From contig NZ_QLMG01000001.1 in the NCBI RefSeq assembly GCF_003259905.1, positions 173,900 to 237,899 on the forward strand: 64,000 bases of DNA, in the 5' to 3' direction. The position numbers and the translations under genes are program-made. The stretch comes from Salipiger aestuarii. Its GTDB lineage: Bacteria; Pseudomonadota; Alphaproteobacteria; Rhodobacterales; Rhodobacteraceae. The notes under the pieces were generated by a model. That model saw nothing but the letters and a program-made list of their open reading frames with translations. It was not told the origin of the DNA and did not search any database. Shown piece by piece: positions 8,627 to 15,956 of this stretch (within the stretch, counting starts at the first letter, position 1; the number at the start of each line of letters is the position of its first letter).

Positions 8627-8687
8627 CACTGGGAATCTCCTTTTGGGTGTGGTGCTACCTTCGTCTGCGCGCGTATTGGGGCGGCAA

Positions 8688-8894
8688 TCACGCGGCAGAA
8701 CGGGTGATGTCTGCCAGCAGGTCAGAGGCAATCTGGCGGTCGGCATAAGTGGCCTGCGGGTGGTCCAGCGCCACCTCGCAGGCCGACGCGACGGTGGCGA
8801 TGTCGTACCGCGCCGCGTCTGCCATGACCTCGCAGGCGTACCAGAGCACGCGATCTTCGTGCCCGGTCGGTCCGTGAGTGGTGCGATGGGTCAT
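8688..8894 (-). CDS. Hypothetical phage protein, 68 residues
   Basis: The small protein begins MTHRTTHGPTGHEDRV and is largely helical and Ala-rich, with ending LLADITRSAA. Its start codon overlaps the end of the upstream gene by four bases (ATGA). Coupling and frame conservation across the packed operon are the only support; function unknown. Confidence 0.5.
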   Translation of the reverse strand: MTHRTTHGPTGHEDRVLWYACEVMADAARYDIATVASACEVALDHPQATYADRQIASDLLADITRSAA

Positions 8895-9151
8895 GGCTGG
8901 GTGTCCTGATAGCGCATCCGCCAGGAGTGGAGTGCGCCGGTGGCGTTTCCGCCGTGAGCACCGCCGTTCACGCCCTGCAGATTGACGCCAAGATCGGTCT
9001 TGTGAACGGTGATGCCGAATGCCGGAGCTTCGGCCAGAAGGCGGGCGGCAAGTTCGTCTTCGGCGGCGGAGATGAGGTTTGCGAAGGCACGGTAGGCGGC
9101 GCGCTGGCTGGGCGTGGTCCGTGCGGGCCAGTCGTGGGGAATGTCGGTCAT
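8891..9151 (-). CDS. Hypothetical phage protein, 86 residues
   Basis: It begins MTDIPHDWPARTTPSQRAAY and has a helical N-terminal half and a Gly-rich C-terminal half (GVNGGAHGGNATGALH). The start overlaps the preceding stop by four bases. Unrecognised, but the packing on both sides suggests a real gene of the leftward operon. Confidence 0.5.
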   Translation of the reverse strand: MTDIPHDWPARTTPSQRAAYRAFANLISAAEDELAARLLAEAPAFGITVHKTDLGVNLQGVNGGAHGGNATGALHSWRMRYQDTQP

Positions 9152-9495
9152 GCCGCGTCGCCGCCGTGCAGGCGTGCGACGACGGCCGCGCGGATCTTGC
9201 TGATTGCGCGGACGTGTATCCTGTCGACCTCGGACAGGGCGGGGGCGGGCGGCAGGGGATCGGGATCGCCTTCGACGATGACCTCGACAAAGGGGGCCTC
9301 AGGGATGGGGGAGGCCGTGCCGGGGTAGTGGCTGGGCCTGTCGGCCAGCAGCCGCTGCCGTTCGGGGGTGATCGGCTGGCCATGCGCGGCCTTTGCGTCA
9401 AGCCAGGCGAATTGCACGGCCGCCGGCGCGCGGTGGGTCAGGTCCGGGGTGCAGAGCGTTTTGGCGAGCCCTGCGAATTTCGTGGGAATGAGCAT
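9148..9495 (-). CDS. First gene of the leftward early operon, hypothetical
   Basis: The start at 9495 has GGAGG five bases upstream; a second ATG at 9507 is less well placed. The 115-residue product (MLIPTKFAGLAKTL) has a Pro-rich middle and a helical end, and matches no family I know. It is the first gene downstream of the predicted promoter and operators at 9525-9574, so it should be expressed only when the repressor is lifted. Confidence 0.6.
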   Translation of the reverse strand: MLIPTKFAGLAKTLCTPDLTHRAPAAVQFAWLDAKAAHGQPITPERQRLLADRPSHYPGTASPIPEAPFVEVIVEGDPDPLPPAPALSEVDRIHVRAISKIRAAVVARLHGGDAA

Positions 9496-9524
9496 CGCTG
9501 CCTCCATCGGGGTTGATGGCTTGC

Positions 9525-9574
9525 AAGATGAAGGGAAAAAATTCCCTAGTCAACATAAATGGGAAATAATTCCC
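9525..9574 (-). promoter_or_regulatory. Leftward early promoter with two repressor operators
   Basis: Two 14-bp palindromes, GGGAAAAAATTCCC (9533-9546) and GGGAAATAATTCCC (9561-9574), match those beside the repressor gene. On the minus strand, TTGACT (9553-9548) and CATCTT (9530-9525) form -35 and -10 boxes 17 bases apart, with the first operator lying between them. This is the expected form of a repressed PL promoter. Confidence 0.75.
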
Positions 9575-9654
9575 CAAAAAAGTTGTTAACCACGCGTGCC
9601 CCGGTTAGGGTGGGGCGCGCCGGATGGTTTGGCGCAAAGCAAAAGGCCCGGCCA

Positions 9655-9728
<74 letters not shown>

Positions 9729-9774
9729 CGAGAACGCCATGGTAGAATCGGAGTCAATATGACCAAAATTCCGT

Positions 9775-10395
9775 ATGAAGAGGGTGCGCGGGTGGATCTT
9801 GGGGTTGATCGGGTTTGCGGCAGCAGTCCTGACGATCGATTCTTGGCTTCGGGATCGTGATTTGATGAGTTGGCAGGTTCATGCTGAGAATCTGCTCGGC
9901 AGGGTGGTCGACCCGTTGGCGAGGTTGCTTGAGGTGTCGTGGAGTGCGCTGGTGGTGCTCTCTATGGCTATCTTGCTCTACGCACTTTGCGATTTGGCGG
10001 TCCGCATAGTTTTGGCTTACATCCGATCTGCGCCCTCAGTCTTTATCAAGATCAAGTGGATGCTAATCATGTCGGAATTCCTTTCTAAGGGCGAGGCGCT
10101 CAAGGTGATCGAGGGCTCGGATTTCGTTCAATCGCGGTTGCCCTCATCCCGCAAGCTGAGACCCAGTGCTTTCGCCTCAGTTGCCGCGTCAATACAGGAG
10201 ATGTATGGAGGGAGATCCCAGCGCGACCAGATGGTGGAACGCCAGTTCCTGCGGAACGTATTGGCGCAGTTCGAAGCGCAGAGATCGAACGACTGTACCG
10301 AAGAGGGGTATCGCAAGCAGGCGCTTGATGATTGGTTGGAAGCCCTGTTTGCCTATGAAGTAAAGGATGAAATGGGCGATATTCCCAACGTCTAA
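9775..10395 (+). CDS. Lysogeny-region membrane protein, possible moron
   Basis: The 206-residue protein has two predicted membrane segments: ILGLIGFAAAVLTI (about 8-21) and SALVVLSMAILLYALCDLAV (about 57-76). A soluble helical C-terminal domain of about 120 residues follows. It lies between the operators and the convergent repressor gene, facing right against the leftward operon, and its base composition looks lower in G+C than its neighbours. That position and independence fit a lysogenic-conversion gene such as a superinfection-exclusion factor. This is inference only; no family is recognised. The G run ends 47 bases upstream of its start, so its promoter may be disturbed. Confidence 0.65.
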   Translation: MKRVRGWILGLIGFAAAVLTIDSWLRDRDLMSWQVHAENLLGRVVDPLARLLEVSWSALVVLSMAILLYALCDLAVRIVLAYIRSAPSVFIKIKWMLIMSEFLSKGEALKVIEGSDFVQSRLPSSRKLRPSAFASVAASIQEMYGGRSQRDQMVERQFLRNVLAQFEAQRSNDCTEEGYRKQALDDWLEALFAYEVKDEMGDIPNV

Positions 10396-10429
10396 ATTTA
10401 CAGGTGGGTGGGGCACGGCTGGCCGCGCC

Positions 10430-11077
10430 TCACACCTTCCTCGCAAGCTCCGCAGGCCATGCCAAGCGCACGCGCGCGGCCCATTTCAGTTTCTTGTTCC
10501 ACATGGTGTTGGCGCCGGGGTTCAGGGAAATCAGATGGAACATTCCCGGCTTGTCGCCCGCCTTGACCTGTTTGACCCATCCCATGCCATCCTCGTCTTC
10601 AACCACACAGCGGTGGCCGATCACGTCGCTGGGGACGCCATCGGGCGTGTCGCGGGTGTAGAAGATCAGGTCGCCCGCGCTGTACACGGGTTCCATGCTG
10701 TCGCCTTCGACCTCGACCGCGACGACGCCGCGCGGGGGCAGGCCGGGCGGGCATTCGACCTGGGGGCCGTCGCCCTTGGCGTAGGCGTCGAAAACCGGCA
10801 CCTGGGCGCCGGCGCCGACTTTGCCTGCGATGGCGATGGTGGGGCGTGCAAGTGGCGCGGCGCCATCGCCCTGCGCGACGATGTCTTCGATTGTCATTCC
10901 CAACACGGCCGCAATATTCCGGGCGGTGAAAAGTCTAGGTGACGCTTCGTCGTTCTCAAACATTTTGCGAATGGCAGATTGGCTCAACCCAGCCTCTTGC
11001 GAGACTCTTGCGGGTTTGAGGGCGGGATTAGCAGCGAACACTGCCTTCAAGCCCTGAATGAATGGATCAACGGTCAT
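10430..11077 (-). CDS. CI-like lysogeny repressor, S24 peptidase family
   Basis: The N-terminal region is a helix-turn-helix (PARVSQEAGLSQSAIRKMF, about 22-40) for operator binding. The C-terminal domain is of LexA/S24 type, with the catalytic serine in EGDSMEPVYSAGD and the lysine in WVKQVKAGD. The protein should hold the lytic promoters off and cleave itself during the SOS response. I chose the ATG at 11077 (MTVDPFIQG) because the ATG at 11083 lies inside the first operator (11078-11091). It probably controls its own transcription through that site. Confidence 0.92.
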   Translation of the reverse strand: MTVDPFIQGLKAVFAANPALKPARVSQEAGLSQSAIRKMFENDEASPRLFTARNIAAVLGMTIEDIVAQGDGAAPLARPTIAIAGKVGAGAQVPVFDAYAKGDGPQVECPPGLPPRGVVAVEVEGDSMEPVYSAGDLIFYTRDTPDGVPSDVIGHRCVVEDEDGMGWVKQVKAGDKPGMFHLISLNPGANTMWNKKLKWAARVRLAWPAELARKV

Positions 11078-11156
11078 GGGCATACATTCCCACGTTCAAC
11101 AAAACTGCGCGACGGGAATAAATTCCCTTGCAAGTGTGGTAATGTTTTCCCATAAC
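11078..11156 (+). promoter_or_regulatory. Operators and rightward promoter of the immunity region
   Basis: Three 14-bp sites lie here: GGGCATACATTCCC (11078-11091), GGGAATAAATTCCC (11114-11127) and the weaker GGTAATGTTTTCCC (11138-11151). Rightward promoter boxes TTGCAA (11128-11133) and CATAAC (11151-11156) are 17 bases apart and enclose the third site. The first site abuts the repressor start, suggesting autoregulation. Confidence 0.75.
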
Positions 11157-11163
11157 TATGCGC

Positions 11164-11364
11164 ATGGAAGAGCTGATCGCATACGTCGAGGCCTACGCGG
11201 CCTCTGTGAACCGAAAGCCGCAGTGGGTCTTGCGAGAGGCCATCGGTGCGGGCTGGAAGGAATGGGAATCGTGGCGTGCGGGCGAGTCCAGCCCGACGAT
11301 GATCCGCGTGGATCGGCTGAAAGCGTACATCGCCGCGAACCCACCGAGGGAGGACGCCGCATGA
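11164..11364 (+). CDS. Cro-like small DNA-binding protein
   Basis: The 66-residue product (MEELIAYVEAYAASVNRK) is transcribed away from the repressor, the usual place for a Cro analogue. A helix-turn-helix is plausible across GWKEWESWRAGESSPTMIR. There is no Shine-Dalgarno before either ATG (11158 or 11164), and the -10 box ends at 11156. Transcription should thus begin at or next to the ATG at 11164, and the message is likely leaderless. I chose 11164 for that reason. The assignment as Cro rests on context and size. Confidence 0.7.
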   Translation: MEELIAYVEAYAASVNRKPQWVLREAIGAGWKEWESWRAGESSPTMIRVDRLKAYIAANPPREDAA

Positions 11365-11711
11365 GCGATCATCTGAAACTGGTGGTATCGAATCCATGTT
11401 CCGAGCCTGACTCGGCCGCTGGACTCGCGTCGCGGTCCAATGATTTGTCCAAGGGTCTGGCCAAAGAATTGGACCGCTATCGGATGCAGGTCATCGCGTC
11501 CGAAATCTGGTCGGACTGGCTGCGGTTGGAATTTCCCCGCCCCGAAGATGTCGCGGTGTTTTTCGGGGTGCGCAGCAGCAGCGCCTGGAACTGGTGGAAC
11601 GCCAGCACGCGCCCGACTGCCGACAAGGTGATGATCGCGGTGCTTGAGCGGCCCGGATTTCTGAAACATCTCGCCGCCGCGGTTGCGGTGGATCAGCGGA
11701 GGGCCGCGTGA
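11361..11711 (+). CDS. Phage regulatory-region protein, 116 residues
   Basis: The start overlaps the stop of the Cro-like gene (ATGA). The C-terminal half contains SDWLRLEFPRPEDVAVFFGV followed by SAWNWWNASTRPTADKV, which reads like a DNA-binding helix-turn-helix where the Trp-rich part is the recognition helix. It may be a CII-like activator or an early regulator. No firm family match can be made by eye. Confidence 0.65.
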   Translation: MSDHLKLVVSNPCSEPDSAAGLASRSNDLSKGLAKELDRYRMQVIASEIWSDWLRLEFPRPEDVAVFFGVRSSSAWNWWNASTRPTADKVMIAVLERPGFLKHLAAAVAVDQRRAA

Positions 11712-11899
11712 TGCCCGCCGCAACGAACACGCATGCCCGACCTGTCCGGGCCTGTCAGGCGGGGGTACAGGCCCTCCGCCACCTGGCGCGCGGGGCTTTG
11801 TCCCTTGGCCGGTTCCCCTCCTCCCCAGAGGCTGGCCAGCTCCGCGCGTCTTTTTGCATCCCGGCGCGGCGGGTTATCCGCGCATCCCTGTTGGACCTT

Positions 11900-11930
11900 C
11901 CCCCGGCGCCGGTGGTGTCGGGGGCTTTTT
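11900..11930 (+). terminator. Rho-independent terminator-like hairpin after the Cro-like operon
   Basis: CCCCCG (11900-11905) pairs with CGGGGG (11919-11924), followed by C and five T. It lies between the first two rightward genes and the rest of the early operon, as lambda tR1 does. A 76-codon open frame runs through it (11711-11941), but the hairpin and the odd composition argue against that frame being a gene. Confidence 0.5.
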
Positions 11931-11943
11931 CGGGGATGTGAGC

Positions 11944-12225
11944 ATGGAATACGGATCAAAGCGCCTGATTATTCTGGCAGAAATCAGCCGGAACCCGTTC
12001 CGCAGTGCCCCTGAAATCGCCGCAGCTGTCAACTGCTCGGAAATGTACGTCCGGTCGGTCGCGTCGCGTCGCGGCGTTGTCTACGGGCGGCACCTGATTG
12101 AAGTCGCCCAATCCGGCAATCTCGTCTGGCTGCAGCGTGAGGCCGACCGGCTTGGCGTCAGCGTGCCAGACCTCATCAACCTGATCGTGACCGACGCGCG
12201 GCTGGATGCGGAGGAGGCTGCCTGA
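11944..12225 (+). CDS. Helix-turn-helix protein, 93 residues
   Basis: The product begins MEYGSKRLIILAEISRNPF and contains SAPEIAAAVNCSEMYVRSVASRRG (about 24-47), a clear helix-turn-helix of the kind found in early phage regulators. It is the first gene after the terminator-like hairpin and is coupled (TGATG) to the next one. The role in regulation or replication is not determined. Confidence 0.65.
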   Translation: MEYGSKRLIILAEISRNPFRSAPEIAAAVNCSEMYVRSVASRRGVVYGRHLIEVAQSGNLVWLQREADRLGVSVPDLINLIVTDARLDAEEAA

Positions 12226-12470
12226 TGCGGCGGTGGAGCGCGCCAGACAATGCGGGCCGCGCCGAAGATGAGCGGTTCCTTGAGGCGATGCACCGGCATG
12301 AGGTTGATGGGATGAGCTTTGCGGTTCTTGCCCGCGATCTGTGCCGGAGCCGTGCGGCGGTGTGCGGCATGTTCAAGCGGGTGCGCGATGCCGAGCAACC
12401 CTGCCAGTGTGTGAATCCGGAAAACCGGGATGGCGGGATGCCGCCGCGCTGGTGGCGGAAATGCCCATGA
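12225..12470 (+). CDS. Small helix-turn-helix / SANT-like protein
   Basis: The 81-residue product has DERFLEAMHRHEVDGMSFAV, then LARDLCRSRAAVCGMFKRVR. This is a GcrA/SANT-like arrangement in which a conserved acidic helix precedes a helix-turn-helix. Such tiny proteins are common in early regions of alphaproteobacterial phages. Start and stop overlap both neighbours (TGATG and ATGA). Function unknown. Confidence 0.6.
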   Translation: MRRWSAPDNAGRAEDERFLEAMHRHEVDGMSFAVLARDLCRSRAAVCGMFKRVRDAEQPCQCVNPENRDGGMPPRWWRKCP

Positions 12471-12709
12471 CTGGTGCTGCGCCCCTCGTGATGCTTGCCC
12501 GGCGCGCGTTGCCGTTCGGTCCGTTGACCCTGGAGTTGATGCGCAGTGCCTGCGGCGCGCGCAGCTGGGCGCTGCGGACGGCGCCGTCGCCCGGCATGGG
12601 CGCCCGGCCTCAGCTTTTGACGAATGGATTTTGCGACAGTGCCCGCGACCGCCGCGCGTTGGCGGGCCAGCTGCGCGCGATCGCGGACGCGGTGGAGGAT
12701 TGGCCGTGA
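12467..12709 (+). CDS. Hypothetical early phage protein, 80 residues
   Basis: The ATG at 12467 overlaps the preceding stop (ATGA), which decides the start; another ATG lies six bases upstream. The product MTGAAPLVMLARRALPFG is basic and Ala/Arg-rich, ending ALAGQLRAIADAVEDWP. There is no recognisable domain. Coupling on both ends supports translation. Confidence 0.5.
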   Translation: MTGAAPLVMLARRALPFGPLTLELMRSACGARSWALRTAPSPGMGARPQLLTNGFCDSARDRRALAGQLRAIADAVEDWP

Positions 12710-13353
12710 CCTCGCCCCGGAGCGTGGCTGCGGCAAAGCGCGCAGCCCATATCATGCGCCTGAGCCGTAAAGGTCTGAGCATTGCCGCCATTGCCGCCGA
12801 GGTGGGTTGCCAAAGGGCAACGATCAATCGGGCGCGAGCAAAGGCTGGTTTCAAGGCCGATCGCACGGGTCCGCGCGTGGCGAGCGACGATCAGATCCGC
12901 GCCTGCGTCGCACGAGGCGTGCTTGACAAGGTCGGTGCCGCCGAGCTTGGCATGAGCACATGCTATTACGCCAAGCGACGGCGGGGGTTGGGGTTGGCGG
13001 CAAATGGGCAGCCCGGTCAGCGCCCCGCCGTTTCTGATGATGACATTCGTGACTGTCATCGGCGTGGACTGACCGATGTGCAGGCGGCGGCTGCGCTTGG
13101 GTATTCCACCGCGCACTTCGCATTTCGGCGGAATCGGCTGCAACTGGCGGCAAACAAGCTTCGCCGCGCGGCACCCACGCCCGGCCATGATCGCTTGAAG
13201 GTGGCGGTCCCTTCGGCTCCCCGGCTCGATGTCTGCGAGGCGGCGCTGGTGGCCGGAGCTGTGCGCCGGGCGTTCGATTTGAACCCGAAGAGGGCAGAGG
13301 TGCTGCGCCTGCTGGAGCCGCTTGTGGCGCGTGAGATGAGGCGCTGTGCATGA
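12706..13353 (+). CDS. Multi-helix-turn-helix DNA-binding protein
   Basis: Starting at a GTG that overlaps the previous stop (GTGA), the 215-residue product has three successive helix-turn-helix-like units: LSIAAIAAEVGCQRATINRAR, VLDKVGAAELGMSTCYYAKRR, and LTDVQAAAALGYSTAHFAFRR. Each is followed by a basic stretch. The repeat suggests binding to an extended or repeated DNA site. No homologue can be named. Its position before the initiator-like gene fits an early regulator. Confidence 0.7.
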   Translation: MTSPRSVAAAKRAAHIMRLSRKGLSIAAIAAEVGCQRATINRARAKAGFKADRTGPRVASDDQIRACVARGVLDKVGAAELGMSTCYYAKRRRGLGLAANGQPGQRPAVSDDDIRDCHRRGLTDVQAAAALGYSTAHFAFRRNRLQLAANKLRRAAPTPGHDRLKVAVPSAPRLDVCEAALVAGAVRRAFDLNPKRAEVLRLLEPLVAREMRRCA

Positions 13354-13646
13354 GCGATCCGCCCGAAATGCTGGCCTTTATCGCTGCGGCCACGGCGTTG
13401 TCACTGCGCCGCGGCGGCATGCGCGTCTGTGGCGACCATATCGCGGCGCTTGGGCACGCCATGCCCCTGTGTCCGACAGACGGGCCGCTGCGAGACGCCC
13501 TGAGCGCCGGTCAGGCGGTCGTGTCGGCGCGGGCGGCGGCGGATGAGTTTGCGTTCGACCAAGCGCGCACTGCGCTGAGCGTGGCGCTTGCGGCGTATTG
13601 GGGTGGCCGCGCCTTGGGTCTGCATAGCGCGGTCGTGAGGGGTTGA
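13350..13646 (+). CDS. Hypothetical early phage protein, 98 residues
   Basis: Its start overlaps the preceding stop (ATGA). The Ala-rich, mostly helical protein begins MSDPPEMLAFIAAATALSLR and has two Cys residues in the first half. There is no membrane segment of typical length and no motif. Function unknown. Confidence 0.55.
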   Translation: MSDPPEMLAFIAAATALSLRRGGMRVCGDHIAALGHAMPLCPTDGPLRDALSAGQAVVSARAAADEFAFDQARTALSVALAAYWGGRALGLHSAVVRG

Positions 13647-13673
13647 GACTATCGGTTTTACTGGGGGGATGCC

Positions 13674-14390
13674 GTGACAAGGGCAGCTCGTGAGCAGGAC
13701 ATGACGGCGCCGGAGGGGCGCCACCTGATCGCTTCGGGCGACTGGGAACGGCTGCGCTACGGTTGGGTCGAGGCGGTGTGCTGTGATGCCTCTGTCGGGG
13801 CGCAGGCACAGGTCGTGGCCTATGTTCTTGCGATGCGCTACGCCAACCGCCACACCGCGCAATGCGACCCGGGCCTGCCCGAGTTGGAGGGCACCCTGGG
13901 GCGCAGTCGGTCGACCCTGAAGCGGGCGATTTCCGAGCTGATCGACGCCGGTTGGATCACCCGTGTGGTGGGCCGTGGGCGCGGCAATCGGAGCGGGTAC
14001 GGGTTTCTGACGCGGGCGCGAATCGTGTCCCTAAAAGGGGTCAGATCCGGGCCGAAAAAAGGGTCCGCAGATGACCCCTTTTATGGCGCGGAAAAGGGTT
14101 CAGATCCGGGCTGTCAAGAAAAACAAAAGGGGTCAAATCTGACCCTAAAAGGGGTCAAATCAGGACCTCCCTATAATATAGCTAAAACATGTAAGAACCA
14201 TAGGGGCACCGACCTGCCCCAAAATCTTTCCGACAACCCGATGGTGATCCGCGATTCGCAGCGCGCCGTCGAGCGGTTCCGGAGCGGCCACGCCGATGCC
14301 TTCGACGGGCTTCAGGTCTGGGTCATCAATCACATCATCGCCGCGAACCTGCTGACGCCCGAAGAGCGTGAGCGGTCCGGGCTGGGCTGA
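13674..14390 (+). CDS. Replication-initiator-like helix-turn-helix protein with internal iterons
   Basis: The N-terminal domain (about 20-120) contains LPELEGTLGRSRSTLKRAISELIDAGWITRV, a winged helix-turn-helix of the type in phage and plasmid initiators. The middle (about 120-165) is low-complexity, rich in KGVKSGP-like repeats, because the DNA beneath it consists of repeated 15-mers. The C-terminal part has a predicted helical end. The layout, initiator domain plus in-gene repeated sites, recalls lambda O with its ori. The GTG at 13674 is preceded by a G-rich ribosome site; an ATG at 13701 is an alternative. Confidence 0.75.
   Translation: MTRAAREQDMTAPEGRHLIASGDWERLRYGWVEAVCCDASVGAQAQVVAYVLAMRYANRHTAQCDPGLPELEGTLGRSRSTLKRAISELIDAGWITRVVGRGRGNRSGYGFLTRARIVSLKGVRSGPKKGSADDPFYGAEKGSDPGCQEKQKGSNLTLKGVKSGPPYNIAKTCKNHRGTDLPQNLSDNPMVIRDSQRAVERFRSGHADAFDGLQVWVINHIIAANLLTPEERERSGLG
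14033..14161 (+). repeat. Iterons within the initiator gene, candidate replication origin
   Basis: The 15-mer AAAAGGGGTCARATC occurs at 14033-14047, 14092-14106 (one mismatch), 14125-14139 and 14147-14161. A shorter inverted copy is at 14071-14082. An A+T-rich stretch (about 14169-14198) follows directly. Repeated sites next to an A+T-rich segment inside an initiator gene are typical of a phage origin. Function inferred. Confidence 0.7.
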
Positions 14391-14403
14391 GAAAGGGCAG
14401 AGC

Positions 14404-14985
14404 ATGACCGAAGGGCAGATCGTCGCTGAAACGAAGCGCGACCGGGTGCGGCGGATCCTGATCGAACCGCTGACCGAATGGGGCTTTCGCAAGCCGGGCA
14501 ACATCCGGGCGGATCGGTTCGATGGGTTCATGGTCTCGCTCTGCGACGGACTGGGGTACCTTTCCGAAGAGCAGCTCGACACCCTGCGCGTGGCGCTGCG
14601 GACGCGGGGCGAGGGCAAGGATCGCCGGGGCTGGCCGCGCATGGCGACGATCGCGGCGTTGGCGGAGGCGATTGCGCCAAGGCCGATCGAAGAGATCCCG
14701 GCAATACGGCGCTGGTTCGCATCGGTCGAAGGGCCGAAGGCGGCGAAGGATGGCGCGCTCGTGGCGCAGTTCCTGTTCTGGGAAAAGTTCAAGCGGCCGC
14801 CGCTGACCGATGGCGACCGCCGCGCGATCCGCGACAAGGCGCGCGACCTGGACAGCGGCGTGCGGGTCCGGCGGGACCGTGAACGCCGCGGGGTGGCGAG
14901 TGCCGACGACCTGCGCTGGCTCGACTGGCACGGCGGCATCGAGGTGCGCGCGGTGGCGCTGGTGAGCGAAGGGGCAGCGGCATGA
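14404..14985 (+). CDS. Conserved hypothetical phage protein, possible replication role
   Basis: The 193-residue product begins MTEGQIVAETKRDRVRRILIEP. It is basic and helical, with a central SEEQLDTLRVALRTRGEGKD. It follows the initiator-like gene directly and precedes another unknown gene, the position often filled by helicase-loader or late-control genes. No Walker motif is visible, so it is not itself an obvious ATPase. Function unknown. Confidence 0.6.
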   Translation: MTEGQIVAETKRDRVRRILIEPLTEWGFRKPGNIRADRFDGFMVSLCDGLGYLSEEQLDTLRVALRTRGEGKDRRGWPRMATIAALAEAIAPRPIEEIPAIRRWFASVEGPKAAKDGALVAQFLFWEKFKRPPLTDGDRRAIRDKARDLDSGVRVRRDRERRGVASADDLRWLDWHGGIEVRAVALVSEGAAA

Positions 14986-15650
14986 TGGGTGGGGGCCATG
15001 AGCAGTTTGCAGTGGCAAAAACCCGGCCCGGGCGCGCTGGAAAGGTGCCGGTCGCGATCTGGGATCTGCTGGTCTGGGCGTTCCAGGTCGAATGCGTTGG
15101 GCTGGACTTTGACGAGATGGGCAGCACGTCCGGCGCGCGCCCCGGCGTGGGGATGGAATACATCCTGATGAAGCGCGGCGATCTTGGCTGCACCATCGAC
15201 GGGGGTGGTCGGTCCGATCCGCATCCCGACGCGGATCTCGTGGCCTCGGCGGTGTCGTGCCTGCCCGAAGGTTGCGGGGGGCGCGGCATGGCTGCCTGCA
15301 TTGCCGAGTTGGCGCGACTGGGCCGCTGGCCGGACCAGTGGCAGCACATGACGCCGAGTTGTGAGCCTGCCGCGTGGAAAGATCATTGGCGGGGGCGCTT
15401 TGCAGAGAAATCAATCTGGGATGGGCCAGGGCGTTGGCCGGCAAACCAGATTGGGCGCGACGATGGGTATTGTTGCCGTGTCGTCTTCACCGGCATGGCA
15501 GCAGAGCAAGCGCGGGCACGGCGGGCCTGGTTGAACTGGTGGGGCGCTTTGCTTGAACTGCGGTGCACCTTCCAGATGCGCTGCGATCTGACCGGGTTCA
15601 TGATCACCGACGAGATGCCGCCGCGCGCGCCCTGGAAGAAAAGGTCTTGA
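14982..15650 (+). CDS. Conserved hypothetical phage protein, 222 residues
   Basis: The start overlaps the previous stop (ATGA). The product MMGGGHEQFAVAKTRPG is Trp-rich and has several Cys residues, including a YCCRV segment and the motif WLNWWGALLELR near the end. It is the last gene of the rightward early operon before the packaging genes. I do not recognise the family. Confidence 0.6.
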   Translation: MMGGGHEQFAVAKTRPGRAGKVPVAIWDLLVWAFQVECVGLDFDEMGSTSGARPGVGMEYILMKRGDLGCTIDGGGRSDPHPDADLVASAVSCLPEGCGGRGMAACIAELARLGRWPDQWQHMTPSCEPAAWKDHWRGRFAEKSIWDGPGRWPANQIGRDDGYCCRVVFTGMAAEQARARRAWLNWWGALLELRCTFQMRCDLTGFMITDEMPPRAPWKKRS

Positions 15651-15956
15651 CCAAATGTAGGATCGTTGACATCGTGCAAGCGAACCGAAGCGCGCCCGGA
15701 GCAGAGATGCTACCGGGCGTTATTCGTTTCCAGTGTCGCTGCTTTCGCCGCAATCGGCGTAAGGCAAGAGATTTACACTCTGAAAATCAGGGCAAACTTG
15801 CGGTCGCACATACCCTCGACGGGTCCTTTCTGGGGCTGTGCGTATACGGGGGCGCAGAGCGCAGAGGTTTTGCGGAGGTAAACGTTCCACAAAGCCTAAA
15901 CTAAACAACAGTTTAGCGGGCAAAAAGCGGTTTAGAGAGGCGATGGAATAGGCGGC
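15651..15956 (+). promoter_or_regulatory. Intergenic region before the late operon, with a dyad
   Basis: No convincing gene lies here. The palindrome CTAAACT-7nt-AGTTTAG at 15896-15916, plus a further TTTAG at 15931-15935, sits about 40 bases before the terminase start. This suggests a regulator site for late transcription. No strong promoter boxes are obvious by eye. Confidence 0.4.

Noticed and set aside
11711-11941. A 76-codon frame coupled to the gene ending at 11711
   Set aside because: It covers a terminator-like hairpin and has no protein-like pattern; kept out of the gene list though the TGATG overlap is suggestive.
14160-15444. Two long minus-strand frames opposite the early genes
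   Set aside because: They are Arg/Pro/Ser-rich shadows of the plus-strand genes, a common effect in high-G+C DNA.
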